This document shows positions 6,493 through 6,592 of a stretch of 6,592 nt of DNA, piece by piece. The stretch is taken from NCBI GenBank assembly GCA_001067655.1, contig JUNU01000093.1, positions 1-6,592 on the forward strand, written 5' to 3'. The notes below the pieces were generated by a model. It saw only the letters and a list, made by a program, of their open reading frames with translations. It was not told the origin of the DNA and ran no database searches. Every line of letters starts with the position of its first letter. The first letter of the stretch is position 1. The stretch is from Neisseria lactamica. Its GTDB lineage: Bacteria > Pseudomonadota > Gammaproteobacteria > Burkholderiales > Neisseriaceae. Both the position numbers and the translations under genes were made by a program.

Positions 6493-6521
6493 TTGACAAG
6501 ACCTGCATGGGAAAATATAAT
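6493..6521 (+). promoter_or_regulatory. Consensus sigma-70 promoter of the tRNA-Arg gene
   Basis: TTGACA at 6493-6498 and TATAAT at 6516-6521 are both exact consensus hexamers with an optimal 17-bp spacer. Transcription would begin near 6528, about 12 bases before the mature tRNA. The bases after the -10 (TCGAATC) are not the GC-rich discriminator typical of stringently controlled stable-RNA promoters in enteric bacteria. Confidence 0.9.
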
Positions 6522-6539
6522 TCGAATCTTTCTTTCAGT

Positions 6540-6592
6540 GCACCCGTAGCTCAGTTGGATAGAGTATCTGGCTACGAACCAGAGGGTCGGGC
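6540..6592 (+). tRNA. tRNA-Arg(ACG), 5' part, cut by window edge
   Basis: The first 53 bases of a tRNA are visible. They give a 7-base acceptor strand GCACCCG (6540-6546), a D arm with stem GCTC/GAGT around AGTTGGATA, and a 5-bp anticodon stem TCTGG/CCAGA enclosing the loop CTACGAA (6572-6578). The anticodon is ACG at 6574-6576, which reads CGN arginine codons once A34 is changed to inosine by TadA. The variable loop follows; the T arm and 3' acceptor strand lie beyond base 6592, so acceptor pairing cannot be confirmed. Confidence 0.95.

Noticed and set aside
6422..6508. 29-residue N-terminal extension of the exonuclease protein from the ATG at 6508
   Set aside because: It overlaps the gene's own likely promoter and the tRNA promoter; the ATG at 6421 has a well-placed CAGGA and precedes the exonuclease fold by a normal distance.

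Overview
The window looks like chromosomal DNA of a commensal Neisseria. The protein-coding genes resemble neisserial and other betaproteobacterial homologues. Six copies of a 12-base DNA uptake sequence of the AGGTCGTCTGAA dialect are present, five exact and one with a single mismatch. This is the variant usually linked with the N. mucosa/N. sicca group, not the GCCGTCTGAA form of N. meningitidis and N. gonorrhoeae. The left edge also holds one end of a Correia repeat element, a Neisseria-specific miniature element. Genus is well supported; species is not.

Layout, left to right. (1) 1-52: end of a Correia element. (2) 69-1823, minus: cysI, the sulfite reductase hemoprotein, complete, with all cofactor residues. 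(3) 1824-2058: divergent intergenic region with two inverted uptake sequences and the hemA promoter. (4) 2059-3312, plus: hemA, glutamyl-tRNA reductase. (5) 3319-3352: a perfect 34-base palindrome built from two uptake sequences, the likely hemA terminator. (6) 3412-4011, plus: maf, a nucleotide pyrophosphatase. (7) 4105-4863, plus: an AT-rich gene for an exported TPR protein of unknown function, probably acquired. (8) 4943-4981: an uptake-sequence hairpin serving as a terminator between convergent genes. (9) 5009-6421, minus: a three-part nuclease protein with a DnaQ-type exonuclease, a degenerate GIY-YIG-like domain and a UvrC/Cho-like cysteine region. (10) 6493-6592, plus: a consensus sigma-70 promoter and the first 53 bases of a tRNA-Arg(ACG) gene, cut by the window edge.

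How the genes relate. hemA makes the first committed intermediate of tetrapyrrole synthesis, and CysI needs siroheme, a product of that pathway, so the divergent cysI/hemA pair has a plausible metabolic link, although no shared regulatory site was identified. maf and the exonuclease protein both concern nucleotide or nucleic acid quality, but they converge and are not an operon. The TPR gene between them differs from its neighbours in base composition and looks like cargo placed ahead of a pre-existing uptake-sequence terminator.

I found no clear new multi-gene system. The two items most worth a second look are the exonuclease protein with an apparently dead GIY-YIG domain and the orphan exported TPR protein.
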